Part shown: piece after piece, positions 1 to 8,561 of the stretch | How positions within the stretch are numbered: the stretch's first letter is position 1 | How the letters are laid out: each line of letters starts with the position of its first letter | NCBI GenBank assembly: GCA_026996165.1 | Contig: JALWMP010000142.1 | Span: forward strand, 1-37,546 | DNA: 37,546 nt | Source: Campylobacteraceae bacterium | GTDB taxonomy: Bacteria; Campylobacterota; Campylobacteria; Campylobacterales; Sulfurovaceae | Direction: 5' to 3' | The notes under the pieces: generated by a model | Told to the model about the DNA's origin: nothing | Database searches by the model: none | The model's input: only the letters and a program-made list of their open reading frames with translations | Translations under genes and position numbers: made by a program

Positions 1-2
1 TA

Positions 3-749
3 ACCACTAAAAAATTACCTGCTAATTTAGATATGAAAATGGGTAAGTTTAGAAGTGGATTTGGTAGGATTAATGCCATTCACCAACATGCTCAACACTT
101 TTCTGACCAACCTTTAGTATATGAGGCGATGTTAGGGGTAGATGGACTTAACGATGCAGGGGTCGCTTTGCATTGGGTTGCTCCTACCGATAACTACTTT
201 ATGGCAGGAGTTGAAGCTATGCAAGGTACAAATGAGCGAAGTTTTGGAAAGAGTAGCGAAAACAATCTATATGTAGGTTATCTAAAGAGTGGATTTGACT
301 TAGGTGATAGTACTTTTGTGTTAACAGGAGCAAGTGTTGCTACAGGGAAAACAGAAGATAACAAAGATAGTAAACTCTATAATGGTGAGTTGACACTTAA
401 ATATATAATAGATAGTTATAGTAATTTAACTTGGCAAAGTGAGTATCTGTATCGAGATAGAGATGATGTAAAGCAGGGTGGTTACTATACTCAACTGCTC
501 TATAAAAAAGATAGCAACTGGGAGTTTGGAGCTAGATATGGTGCATTAAATAAAAATGCTAAAAACAAACCTGATGACCTTAAAAAGTATTCAGCTATTG
601 TAAGCTATTCACCGTTTGAGTTTTCTAAGATTAGACTTCAAGCTACTAAAGACAAATCAAGAATGTTTGGTGGTGTAAGACGTACCGAAAATCAAGTGCT
701 TTTGGAATTTTTAGTTGAGACTGGGGCTCATGGGGCTCATGCGTTTTAA
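3..749 (+). CDS. Outer-membrane beta-barrel protein, C-terminal part (5' end outside window); probably metal-uptake associated
   Basis: Frame is open from base 3 through ORF 33..749, so the true start lies upstream. Alternating beta-strand-like sequence ending in a C-terminal Phe (VLLEFLVETGAHGAHAF). Followed by a metal ABC binding protein and permease on the same strand. Confidence 0.6.
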   Translation, partial: TTKKLPANLDMKMGKFRSGFGRINAIHQHAQHFSDQPLVYEAMLGVDGLNDAGVALHWVAPTDNYFMAGVEAMQGTNERSFGKSSENNLYVGYLKSGFDLGDSTFVLTGASVATGKTEDNKDSKLYNGELTLKYIIDSYSNLTWQSEYLYRDRDDVKQGGYYTQLLYKKDSNWEFGARYGALNKNAKNKPDDLKKYSAIVSYSPFEFSKIRLQATKDKSRMFGGVRRTENQVLLEFLVETGAHGAHAF

Positions 750-777
750 TCTACTGACATAATGTAAACTCTAGACT

Positions 778-876
778 GGTAACGAAGCTCCAGCTTCGTT
801 ACCCAATATTGGAGTTACAATAGCTTTAATTTGTTATTGTTTCTCCCATATGCATCCCAAAGCTGGAGCTTTGGGA
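778..876 (+). repeat. Composite palindromic repeat, copy 1 (palindrome A 778-803, spacer 804-854, palindrome B 855-876)
   Basis: A: GGTAACGAAGCT-CC-AGCTTCGTTACC (12-bp perfect arms). B: TCCCAAAGCT-GG-AGCTTTGGGA (10-bp perfect arms). The spacer shares CTCCCATAT next to palindrome B with the copy at 24575-24664. Confidence 0.8.
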
Positions 877-909
877 CGAGTTCAAAATATAAATGTAAAG
901 GAACAAAAA

Positions 910-1791
910 ATGAAAAAGATAATAACATTAACAACACTTTTAACAACAGCAATATTTGCACAACTAAACGTAGCAACAACCTACAACTACTTAGGAAAAG
1001 TAACCAAACGAATAGGAGGAGATTTAGTAAAAGTAGATGTCTTAGCTTCTCCTAAACTTGACCCACACTTTATTACCCCTAAGCCTTCACTTATTGGTAA
1101 GCTTAGACGAGAAGATTTACTCATCATAAATGGTGGGCAACTTGAAATTGGTTGGATTCCACCTCTTTTAAGAAGTGCCAATAACAGTAAAATCCAAAAT
1201 GGAGGTAGTGGTTTTTTAGATGTAAGTAGAGCAGTTACACTCATAGATAAACCTGTAAATGTATCAAGAAGCATGGGTGATGTTCACCCTGATGGAAACC
1301 CTCACTTTGCTACGAATATAGATAATATTGTTCCAATAGCAGAGCTTATTAGTATGAAGCTCTCACAGCTTGACCCAACTCATCAAGCTACTTACAATAA
1401 AAATTTTGAAGAGTTTAAAGGAAAAATGGAAGAGCTTAGTAGCAAACTGAAAAAAGAGTATGCCTCATGTCAAGGTAAAAAAGTGGTACAGTATCATGAG
1501 CTTTTTAACTATGCTATTGAGTTTTATGGTATAAAAAAGATAGGAGATATTGAACCACTACCAGGTATAAGCCCAAGCTCTAAACATACATTAGAACTTA
1601 TCAATACTATGAAAGAGCAAAATGTTAAAACCATTCTTCAAGATGTCTATCATGAGAAAAAAACAGCTAAGTTTATTGCCAATAAAACAGGGGCAACAGT
1701 TAAGATTGTTCCTCATGATGTAGGAGCAGTTGAGGGAACAGATACGTTAGAAGATTTCTATACTACCATTGGTAAAGAGCTATGTCAATAG
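910..1791 (+). CDS. Metal (zinc-type) ABC transporter substrate-binding protein, ZnuA/TroA-like
   Basis: ORF 850..1791; the ATG at 910 begins a signal peptide MKKIITLTTLLTTAIFA. Conserved LDPHFITPKPS, DVHPDGNPHF and YHELFNYAIEFYG metal-ligand regions. Confidence 0.85.
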   Translation: MKKIITLTTLLTTAIFAQLNVATTYNYLGKVTKRIGGDLVKVDVLASPKLDPHFITPKPSLIGKLRREDLLIINGGQLEIGWIPPLLRSANNSKIQNGGSGFLDVSRAVTLIDKPVNVSRSMGDVHPDGNPHFATNIDNIVPIAELISMKLSQLDPTHQATYNKNFEEFKGKMEELSSKLKKEYASCQGKKVVQYHELFNYAIEFYGIKKIGDIEPLPGISPSSKHTLELINTMKEQNVKTILQDVYHEKKTAKFIANKTGATVKIVPHDVGAVEGTDTLEDFYTTIGKELCQ

Positions 1792-2540
1792 TAGAACTCT
1801 TCTACCCTGCGTTTATTTTAGCAATTTTGTTAGTCTTTATCCATACAATTTTTGGTTTAGAGATTATTAAACGAGGGGTTATTTTTACTGACCTTGCTAT
1901 TGGGCAGTTTGCAGCCATTGGGGTGGCTGTAAGTTTGCTTTTTTTTGAGGGGCATTATGCTTTTATGTTGACCCTTGCATTTGCTCTTTTAGGAGCATTG
2001 CTTATTGCTATTGCAACCTATAGAGTTAAGCATATTGAGGCTTTTATTGGAATGTTATATGCTTTGGGGGCTAGTGCTATTATTGTAATTCTTTCAAACA
2101 CTACACAAGGAACAGAACTTTTTAATAAACTTCAAGCGACGGATATTCTCTTTACTACATTAGATGATTTAACCGAACCACTACTGCTTTATAGTTTTGT
2201 AGCTATACTCTTTTTTGCTCTCTATCATCGTTTGAGTGGACTACTAAAAGAGGTGCTATTTTTTGGACTTTTGGCTCTAACTGTTACTTCATCGGTACAA
2301 CTAGCAGGGGTTTTAGTGGTTTTTGTACTGCTTATTGTTCCTGCTTTTTTGGCTCTGTTACAGTCACGCTTTAAGCCTCTGTTTTTTGCTTGGAGTGTTG
2401 GCTCAACCATTGTAATTTCAGCAATGATTTTCTCTTATTGGCTCGATTTACCTACAGGGTATACTATTGTTTTTGTGGGGTCATTTTGTGGAATTGTTGG
2501 AGCTTTGTGGATTGGGAAAATAAAAATTATTAAAAACTAA
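1782..2540 (+). CDS. Metal ABC transporter permease (ZnuB/MntB family)
   Basis: Multi-spanning hydrophobic protein of the ABC-3 permease type; overlaps the end of the binding-protein gene, suggesting translational coupling. Confidence 0.8.
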   Translation: MSIVELFYPAFILAILLVFIHTIFGLEIIKRGVIFTDLAIGQFAAIGVAVSLLFFEGHYAFMLTLAFALLGALLIAIATYRVKHIEAFIGMLYALGASAIIVILSNTTQGTELFNKLQATDILFTTLDDLTEPLLLYSFVAILFFALYHRLSGLLKEVLFFGLLALTVTSSVQLAGVLVVFVLLIVPAFLALLQSRFKPLFFAWSVGSTIVISAMIFSYWLDLPTGYTIVFVGSFCGIVGALWIGKIKIIKN

Positions 2541-2588
2541 TTCAATTATTTAATACTATTTTTAAACATAAATTGTATAATCTCTACT

Positions 2589-3584
2589 ATGAAAAATATT
2601 ATAATATTAATGCTACTACTGTTAGGATTTGGACACGCTACAAAGTATGAGATTGTACATATAAAAAGAGGAAAAGCACTTAATGTTCGTGATACACCTT
2701 CGTTAAGAAAATCATCAGTTGTTGGAAGGTTATCTGCTTATACAACAGATGTAAGTGTTAAAGAGTGTTTAGAAGATAAAAGAGGTGAGGAGTGGTGTTA
2801 TATAAATGTACCTAGAGGTGGGTCACACCTTGAGGGGTGGGTAAACTCTTATTATTTAGAACCAATGGCTAAAACTTCAAAGTTTTCACGGCTTCATATT
2901 CAAAACTTTTTACAAAATTTTTACTTGGCAGACCAAGAGAACTTTTTAGATAAATTACAAGTATTTTATGCTTTTCCAATGCAACAATATTTTAGAAGTA
3001 GAAATGTCTCTTTAATGGAGTTACGTCAAAAAAAGGTTTTATTTTATCAAAAATGGCCTAAACGACACTATCGTTTTACTTATTTAAAAATTTTAAAACG
3101 TAAACATAACTATATTGATGTTCAGACAACAGTACGATGGAGAGTAGAGGGACATGGTGACTATGAAGCAGGAAAAGATATTCAAAAAGTTCGTCTTGTT
3201 CCAAGTGGAAATACTTTTAAAGTCTTGGCTATAAAGTATCTAAGACATACTGTCTATCCTAAACCAAAACCAGTTGATGAAAATTCAACATTAGTAATTA
3301 ATAACGAGGCTAATCAAACAGTAGTTCCAAAAGAAGAGCCTTTAGATGGTAAAAAGTTCTATATTAAAGCAGGTAGTTTCTTCTCTGAGATTAATAAAGA
3401 TTATCTATCAAGCATATCTAAAAATGGTTTCCCATATATGATTCAGAAAGTACGTCAAGATGACAAAGTGATTCGTAGAGTCTTTATTGGACCATTTAAC
3501 TCAGAAGAGGCAGTAAAAAAAGCTCTAACAGTAGTTAGAGCTAAAATCAATGAGTATGCTTATATTCAAACAGTTATTAAATAG
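2589..3584 (+). CDS. Exported protein with N-terminal SH3-like domain and C-terminal SPOR-like domain
   Basis: Signal peptide; KRGKALNVRDTPSLRKSSVVGRL...EGWVNSYYL is typical of bacterial SH3; C-terminal KFYIKAGSFFSE...RRVFIGPFNSEEAVKKAL is SPOR-like. TATAAT-like -10 just upstream. Confidence 0.65.
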   Translation: MKNIIILMLLLLGFGHATKYEIVHIKRGKALNVRDTPSLRKSSVVGRLSAYTTDVSVKECLEDKRGEEWCYINVPRGGSHLEGWVNSYYLEPMAKTSKFSRLHIQNFLQNFYLADQENFLDKLQVFYAFPMQQYFRSRNVSLMELRQKKVLFYQKWPKRHYRFTYLKILKRKHNYIDVQTTVRWRVEGHGDYEAGKDIQKVRLVPSGNTFKVLAIKYLRHTVYPKPKPVDENSTLVINNEANQTVVPKEEPLDGKKFYIKAGSFFSEINKDYLSSISKNGFPYMIQKVRQDDKVIRRVFIGPFNSEEAVKKALTVVRAKINEYAYIQTVIK

Positions 3585-4632
3585 CAGAGAGTATCTCTTT
3601 CTCTCTCCTATTTTTCTTCATTTTGAGTTTAGCTAAAGCTCTCATGTCTTCTGTTGTATCACTCTCGTCCATAATTTCGATTCCTAAGACTGTTTCGACA
3701 CAGTCTTCTAAAGTTACAATTCCCTCTGTTTGGTCATAGTTATCAAGAACTAAAAACATGTGTTCTTTTTTAGATATAAAGAGGTCTAAAGCTTTTGCAA
3801 CAGGAATGTTTTCATTAATAGAGAACATATTAAATTTTATCTCTTTTAGGGTAACTGAATCATCTTTTAGTAGTGCTTGTTTAAATAGCTTTTTAACTAA
3901 TATGATTCCTGTTACATTATCAATAGTTTCATTGTAAATAGGAATTCTTGAAAATTTGAAAATTTCTGATTTTGTCTCTAAAACCTCTTTTACTGTAAGA
4001 TTTTCATCAAGAGCAAAGACTACTGAACGTGGGGTTAAGATGTCCTTTACTTTATGCTCATCTAGTTTAAGTACATTTTCTATATAGTCAGACTCTTTTT
4101 CATCAATGACTCCTTCATCTTCACCCATTAGCATACTTTCTAAAAGTTCATCTTTAGTTAGACTATTTGAGTCCTCTTTTCCTTTAGAAATTTTATCGGT
4201 AACAAATAGTGTTGTTAAGATAATAGGATATGTAATCCAGACAAAAAATTGAATTAGTTTTGCTGCCATTGGAGCTAATGATTTCCAATAGATAGCTCCA
4301 ATAGTTTTTGGAATAATCTCTGAAATATAAAGAATAGCAAATGTCAAGACAATAGAGACATATGCTACAACTTCACTACCCCAAATAGAAGATGCCTGAG
4401 CTCCAACAGCTGCTGCACCTAGTGTATTAGCAATAGTATTTAAAATTAAAATTGAAGCAATAGATTTGTTAATGTTCTCTTTGTGCCATCGTAAGAGTTT
4501 TCCTACTTTTGGTTTCTCTTTTTCTAGTACTGAAACGTAAGACATATTGATAGACAATAGCACTGATTCAAGGACAGAACATACAAATGAGATACCCACT
4601 GATGCAAAAAAGAAAATAATTAATAGTTCCAT
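3577..4632 (-). CDS. CNNM/CorC-type membrane protein (DUF21 plus CBS domains)
   Basis: N-terminal DUF21-like transmembrane region followed by a CBS pair (ILTPRSVVFALDEN...; GIVTLEDCVETVLGIEIMDESD). Confidence 0.85.
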   Translation of the reverse strand: MELLIIFFFASVGISFVCSVLESVLLSINMSYVSVLEKEKPKVGKLLRWHKENINKSIASILILNTIANTLGAAAVGAQASSIWGSEVVAYVSIVLTFAILYISEIIPKTIGAIYWKSLAPMAAKLIQFFVWITYPIILTTLFVTDKISKGKEDSNSLTKDELLESMLMGEDEGVIDEKESDYIENVLKLDEHKVKDILTPRSVVFALDENLTVKEVLETKSEIFKFSRIPIYNETIDNVTGIILVKKLFKQALLKDDSVTLKEIKFNMFSINENIPVAKALDLFISKKEHMFLVLDNYDQTEGIVTLEDCVETVLGIEIMDESDTTEDMRALAKLKMKKNRREKEILSAI

Positions 4633-4648
4633 AAAATGTAATAAACCT

Positions 4649-5980
4649 TTATATTAAAATGAGGGTCGCAAGACCTAAAAAACTGAAAAAACCAACAATG
4701 TCAGTTACTGTAGTTAAAATAACTGTACTTCCAATAGCTGGGTCAACATCCATTTTCTTTAACAGAAGAGGAATTGTTGCTCCAAAAAAACCTGCCATAA
4801 GGAGATTAATAAGCATAGAAAGAGCAATAACTACTCCTAATAATACACCATTGTCAAACCAAATAGAGGCAATTATACCCATGATAATAGCAAAAATTGC
4901 TCCATTGAGCAGAGAAATACTCACCTCTTTTTTAATAATTCTAGTTGCATCTGTATGAGAGATGTCTCCTAGTGCTAATTGTCTAACAACAACAGTTAAT
5001 GTTTGTGTTCCTGCATTTCCTCCCATAGATGCTACTATTGGCATTAAGATAGCAAGAGCAACAACGCTCTCTATTGTATCTGAAAAGAGACCAATAACTA
5101 TTGAAGCTAATATGGCAGTAACTAGGTTAATTCCTAACCAAGAAGCTCTTTTTTTCCCTGCTTTTAAAATATCTTCGTCCTCTTCAGCTTCATCATCAAG
5201 ACCTGCTAGGTTATACATCTGTTCCGTTGCTTGTTCAGAGATAATGTCATAAATATCATCAGAGGTAATACGTCCAATAAGCATATTTTTATTATTGACA
5301 ACAGGTACAACAGAGAGGTCATACTCTTCAAAAGTATGAACAACATCGGCAATGTCATCGGTATCTCTTACAGAAATAGGCTCAAAATTTTCATTACTCT
5401 CTTTTATATTTTCATGTAAAGTTTTAGAAAAGTCAAAAATGAGTAAATCTTCTAGGTCAATACTGTAGCGTAAAATTTTCTCATTAGTTGTAATAAAGAG
5501 AGTATGGACATTTTCTAGTTCATTTGCCTTTTTAAGCTTTGCAAAGTCATCAACCACTTTTTGAACAACTTCATCTTTATTGGCAACAAAGACCTCTGTT
5601 TGCATATATGCACCAGCTTGGTCTTCATCATATTTTTGAAGTCGAATAATATCTTGTTGATCCTCTTTATCTAATGACTTAAAGACCTCTGAAGCTATCT
5701 CTTCGTTATGTTCTTGAAGCTTTTGCATAAAGTCAGTTTGGTCATCTGACTCTAATTCAGATATAGCCTCTTTAAGTTCCTGAACATCTAGTGATTCAAT
5801 AATCTCTCCAAAGTACCTATCAGGTAGAGCAAGAGCAACATCTCCTATAATCTCTTTTGGAATTAGTGTAATAGCTTTAGAGAACTCCTCTTCATCAAGT
5901 TCTCTTAAAATATTTGCAATTTCAGAGGGGTGTAGTTCGCTCTCTTTGTTCTCTTCTAAATATAGTTTGAGTCTGTTCAT
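4649..5980 (-). CDS. mgtE: Magnesium transporter MgtE
   Basis: MgtE N-domain, CBS pair (DDIADVVHTFEEYDLSVVPVVNNKNMLIGRITSDD) and TM domain with MPIVASMGGNAGTQTLTVVVR. Confidence 0.92.
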   Translation of the reverse strand: MNRLKLYLEENKESELHPSEIANILRELDEEEFSKAITLIPKEIIGDVALALPDRYFGEIIESLDVQELKEAISELESDDQTDFMQKLQEHNEEIASEVFKSLDKEDQQDIIRLQKYDEDQAGAYMQTEVFVANKDEVVQKVVDDFAKLKKANELENVHTLFITTNEKILRYSIDLEDLLIFDFSKTLHENIKESNENFEPISVRDTDDIADVVHTFEEYDLSVVPVVNNKNMLIGRITSDDIYDIISEQATEQMYNLAGLDDEAEEDEDILKAGKKRASWLGINLVTAILASIVIGLFSDTIESVVALAILMPIVASMGGNAGTQTLTVVVRQLALGDISHTDATRIIKKEVSISLLNGAIFAIIMGIIASIWFDNGVLLGVVIALSMLINLLMAGFFGATIPLLLKKMDVDPAIGSTVILTTVTDIVGFFSFLGLATLILI

Positions 5981-6023
5981 GAATCTCTCTCCTCTAATTT
6001 TTTTGGAATTATAGCTTATAAAA

Positions 6024-7064
6024 TTAAATTATTAACATAGCATCACCATAGGAGAAGAAACGGTACTCTCTAGCGATAGCTTCTTGATAGAGTTCAAGTG
6101 TTTTTTCACGTCCAACAAAGGCAGAGACCAGCATAATAAGGGTACTTTTAGGGAGATGAAAATTGGTTAGAAGATGGGTAACCCTTTGAGGCTTATTGAG
6201 TGGGTGCAAAAATAAATCACACTCCCCAAAGGTCTCTTGGGTTCTAGCAAAATATTCTATAGTTCTAGTTACTGTAGTTCCTATGGCTAAAATATCTCTT
6301 TTGGAGTTTAAAACATCGGCACTTGCTTTAGAAATCTCAAAATATTCTGAGTGCATAGGGTGTTCAAGAATATTCTCTGCTTCTACAGGTTTAAATGTTC
6401 CTGCTCCAACATGTAGGGTAACTTTATATGTTCTATGTCGTTTTTGGAGTGCTTCAAAGAGTTCAGCTGTAAAGTGCAAAGAGGCTGTAGGTGCTGCCAC
6501 AGCTCCTGCTTTTTTGGCAAAGAGTGTTTGGTAGTCTCTCTCATCCTCTTTGTTATCTTTGCGTTGCATATATGGTGGTAATGGAATATGACCTATCTTA
6601 TCAAGTAGTTGTACTAGCTCTTCAAAGCGTATCTCTTGTTCTTTATGTTTAAATGTAACAACACGTGAACCATCACTATTAAGTCTCATAACTGTTGCAA
6701 CTAAATCATCATCAAAAAAGAGCTGAGTTCCTTGATGTACTTTTCCACGTATCATGACTAAGTACTCACGAGCTGTTAGAGGTTTATTAAAGAGTAGTTC
6801 TACTTTTCCTCCTCCTTGTTTATTAGCATCTGCCATTTTTTTACCAAATATTCTAGCTTTTATCACCTTTGTATCATTTAGAAAGACATCACACTCTTTT
6901 GGTAAAAAATCAAGTAGATATTTAAAGGTAGTATGTGTAGTGGTATTAGTTGCCCTATTGTAGACTAAAAGCCTAGCATGGTCACGAGGTTGAACAGGGG
7001 TTTGTGCTATGAGATGAGCAGGAAGCTCATAGTCATAGCTACTAGTTAAAAGTTCTATATCCAT
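6024..7064 (-). CDS. queA: S-adenosylmethionine:tRNA ribosyltransferase-isomerase
   Basis: Typical QueA: YDYELPAHLIAQTPVQPRDHARLL, GAVAAPTASLHFT, HVGAGTFKPV, TNFHLPKSTLIMLVSAF. Confidence 0.95.
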   Translation of the reverse strand: MDIELLTSSYDYELPAHLIAQTPVQPRDHARLLVYNRATNTTTHTTFKYLLDFLPKECDVFLNDTKVIKARIFGKKMADANKQGGGKVELLFNKPLTAREYLVMIRGKVHQGTQLFFDDDLVATVMRLNSDGSRVVTFKHKEQEIRFEELVQLLDKIGHIPLPPYMQRKDNKEDERDYQTLFAKKAGAVAAPTASLHFTAELFEALQKRHRTYKVTLHVGAGTFKPVEAENILEHPMHSEYFEISKASADVLNSKRDILAIGTTVTRTIEYFARTQETFGECDLFLHPLNKPQRVTHLLTNFHLPKSTLIMLVSAFVGREKTLELYQEAIAREYRFFSYGDAMLII

Positions 7065-8059
7065 TAGTTTTTGTTCTCTAAAAGGTTTTCTTCATCTTCA
7101 TCATCTTCATGTGGATTGACATACTTTAAAATAAGAATAGATACACCATATAGAATAATCAATGGTGCAGCCATAAGAAGTTGAGTTAAGACATCAGGTG
7201 GGGTTAAGAGTGCTGCTAAAATAAAGATAACAACTACAGCATACTTAAAGAAGTCTTTGAGTGACTTATCTGTAATAAGCCCAATCTTCCCTAAAGAGTA
7301 GGCAACAACAGGAAGTTCAAACGCTAGTCCAAATCCAGCTAAAATCTTAGTAAAGAAGCCTACATAGTCTTCAATATTAATAAGTGGTGTATAGAGAAAA
7401 GAACCAAAAGTAATAAGGAACTGAAAACCAAATGGTGTTACAACATAGTAAGCAAAGAGTACACCTACAAAGAACATAAATGCTCCACCAATAACAAAAG
7501 GGTAAACCATCTGTTTTTCATTTTCGTAAAGCCCAGGGGCTATAAACATCCAAAGTTGATAGAGAATAAAAGGTAATGCACCTAAAATAGCAGCAAAAAA
7601 CGAGACCTTTAGAGCAACAAAAAATGCTCCCCCTACTTGGTGGGTAGTTATTTTACCACCAAATGTATTTTTGTCAACATTGGTTTTAAGTCCTTTTAGA
7701 GACTCTTTAAGCTCTTGAACTGCTTTAGTTGCCTCTTTTAGTAGAATGGCTAACTTATCATTAGCTACTTTTGATGCTTCGTTAAGAGCATTTTCAAGTT
7801 TAGTAGCAGATGAGAGGGGAGTAGCTTTTTGAGATACTGTTTTATTTTCATCTATAGATGAGGTGTGCCATGTACCTTTGTTTTGTTCATTTACAATTCT
7901 ACCAACAGCAGTAAGTGCATCGTTAAGTGGTTGAGTAATCCATGTTAAAATAGTATTATGAAAAGTAAATGCAATTACAAAAGCAACTAAAAGTGAAGCC
8001 ACAGAGAGGCTAAGACGTAGGCGTAGTTCAGCTAAATGGGGTTTTATCTCTTCAAACAT
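7064..8059 (-). CDS. tatC: Sec-independent translocase TatC, with a large insertion in predicted periplasmic loop 1
   Basis: TatC core motifs HLAELRLRL and PFILYQLWMFIAPGLYENEK; insertion of about 80 residues between TM1 and TM2. Confidence 0.92.
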   Translation of the reverse strand: MFEEIKPHLAELRLRLSLSVASLLVAFVIAFTFHNTILTWITQPLNDALTAVGRIVNEQNKGTWHTSSIDENKTVSQKATPLSSATKLENALNEASKVANDKLAILLKEATKAVQELKESLKGLKTNVDKNTFGGKITTHQVGGAFFVALKVSFFAAILGALPFILYQLWMFIAPGLYENEKQMVYPFVIGGAFMFFVGVLFAYYVVTPFGFQFLITFGSFLYTPLINIEDYVGFFTKILAGFGLAFELPVVAYSLGKIGLITDKSLKDFFKYAVVVIFILAALLTPPDVLTQLLMAAPLIILYGVSILILKYVNPHEDDEDEENLLENKN

Positions 8060-8061
8060 TG

Positions 8062-8514
8062 TTACTTCCCATCACTTTTTTTATTCTCTTTTTTGACCTC
8101 TTCTATATTGGTCTCTTTGATTTTTTTCTTTTTAAAGCTAATCTCTTTACTCTGTTTTGGTTCTACTTGGGTAGTTACAGATTCAGTAGGTCGTTGAGTC
8201 ATACGCTCGAAGTTCTCTTTAACAGAGCCTAAGTTTGCACTCTCTTTAAGTTCATTAATTGGGTTGATATTTTTAAACCCTCTTAGCTCATCATTTGCTT
8301 TGTCAAGTTGCTCTTTGTAGCCTAAAGCTTCACGCTTAAGCTCTTCTAGGTTGACCTCGTCATTAAGTGCATTTTTTGCATCACTAATGGCATTTTTTAT
8401 ATTTTTAATAAATTTAGCAATATTTACCATAGCATCAGGTAGTTTCTCTGGTCCTAAAAAGATAATGGCAACAATGGCAATAAAGAGTATCTCGGTAAAT
8501 CCCATTCCAAACAT
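8062..8514 (-). CDS. tatB: Sec-independent translocase TatB
   Basis: MFGMGFTEILFIAIVAIIFLGPEKLPDAM; directly upstream of tatC. Confidence 0.9.
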   Translation of the reverse strand: MFGMGFTEILFIAIVAIIFLGPEKLPDAMVNIAKFIKNIKNAISDAKNALNDEVNLEELKREALGYKEQLDKANDELRGFKNINPINELKESANLGSVKENFERMTQRPTESVTTQVEPKQSKEISFKKKKIKETNIEEVKKENKKSDGK

Positions 8515-8561
8515 GTAGTTGTCCCTTGTTTTTTCAATTAGTGTATTTTAGCGAAATAGGT

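Noticed and set aside
831-1055. ORF 831..1055 (+), 74 aa
   Set aside because: Overlaps the palindromic repeat and the znuA-like gene in another frame; low-complexity Asn-rich translation, no RBS.
987-1274. Antisense ORF 987..1274 (-) and other antisense ORFs (2225..2410, 4659..5419, 6196..6963, 9193..9381, 12909..13100, 13531..13725, 13970..14170, 15636..15833, 16847..17095, 19381..19572, 19778..19972, 21469..21744, 22392..22610, 22930..23145, 26887..27069, 30028..32082, 33354..33599)
   Set aside because: All lie opposite or out of frame with strongly supported genes and show no recognisable protein features; typical shadow ORFs.
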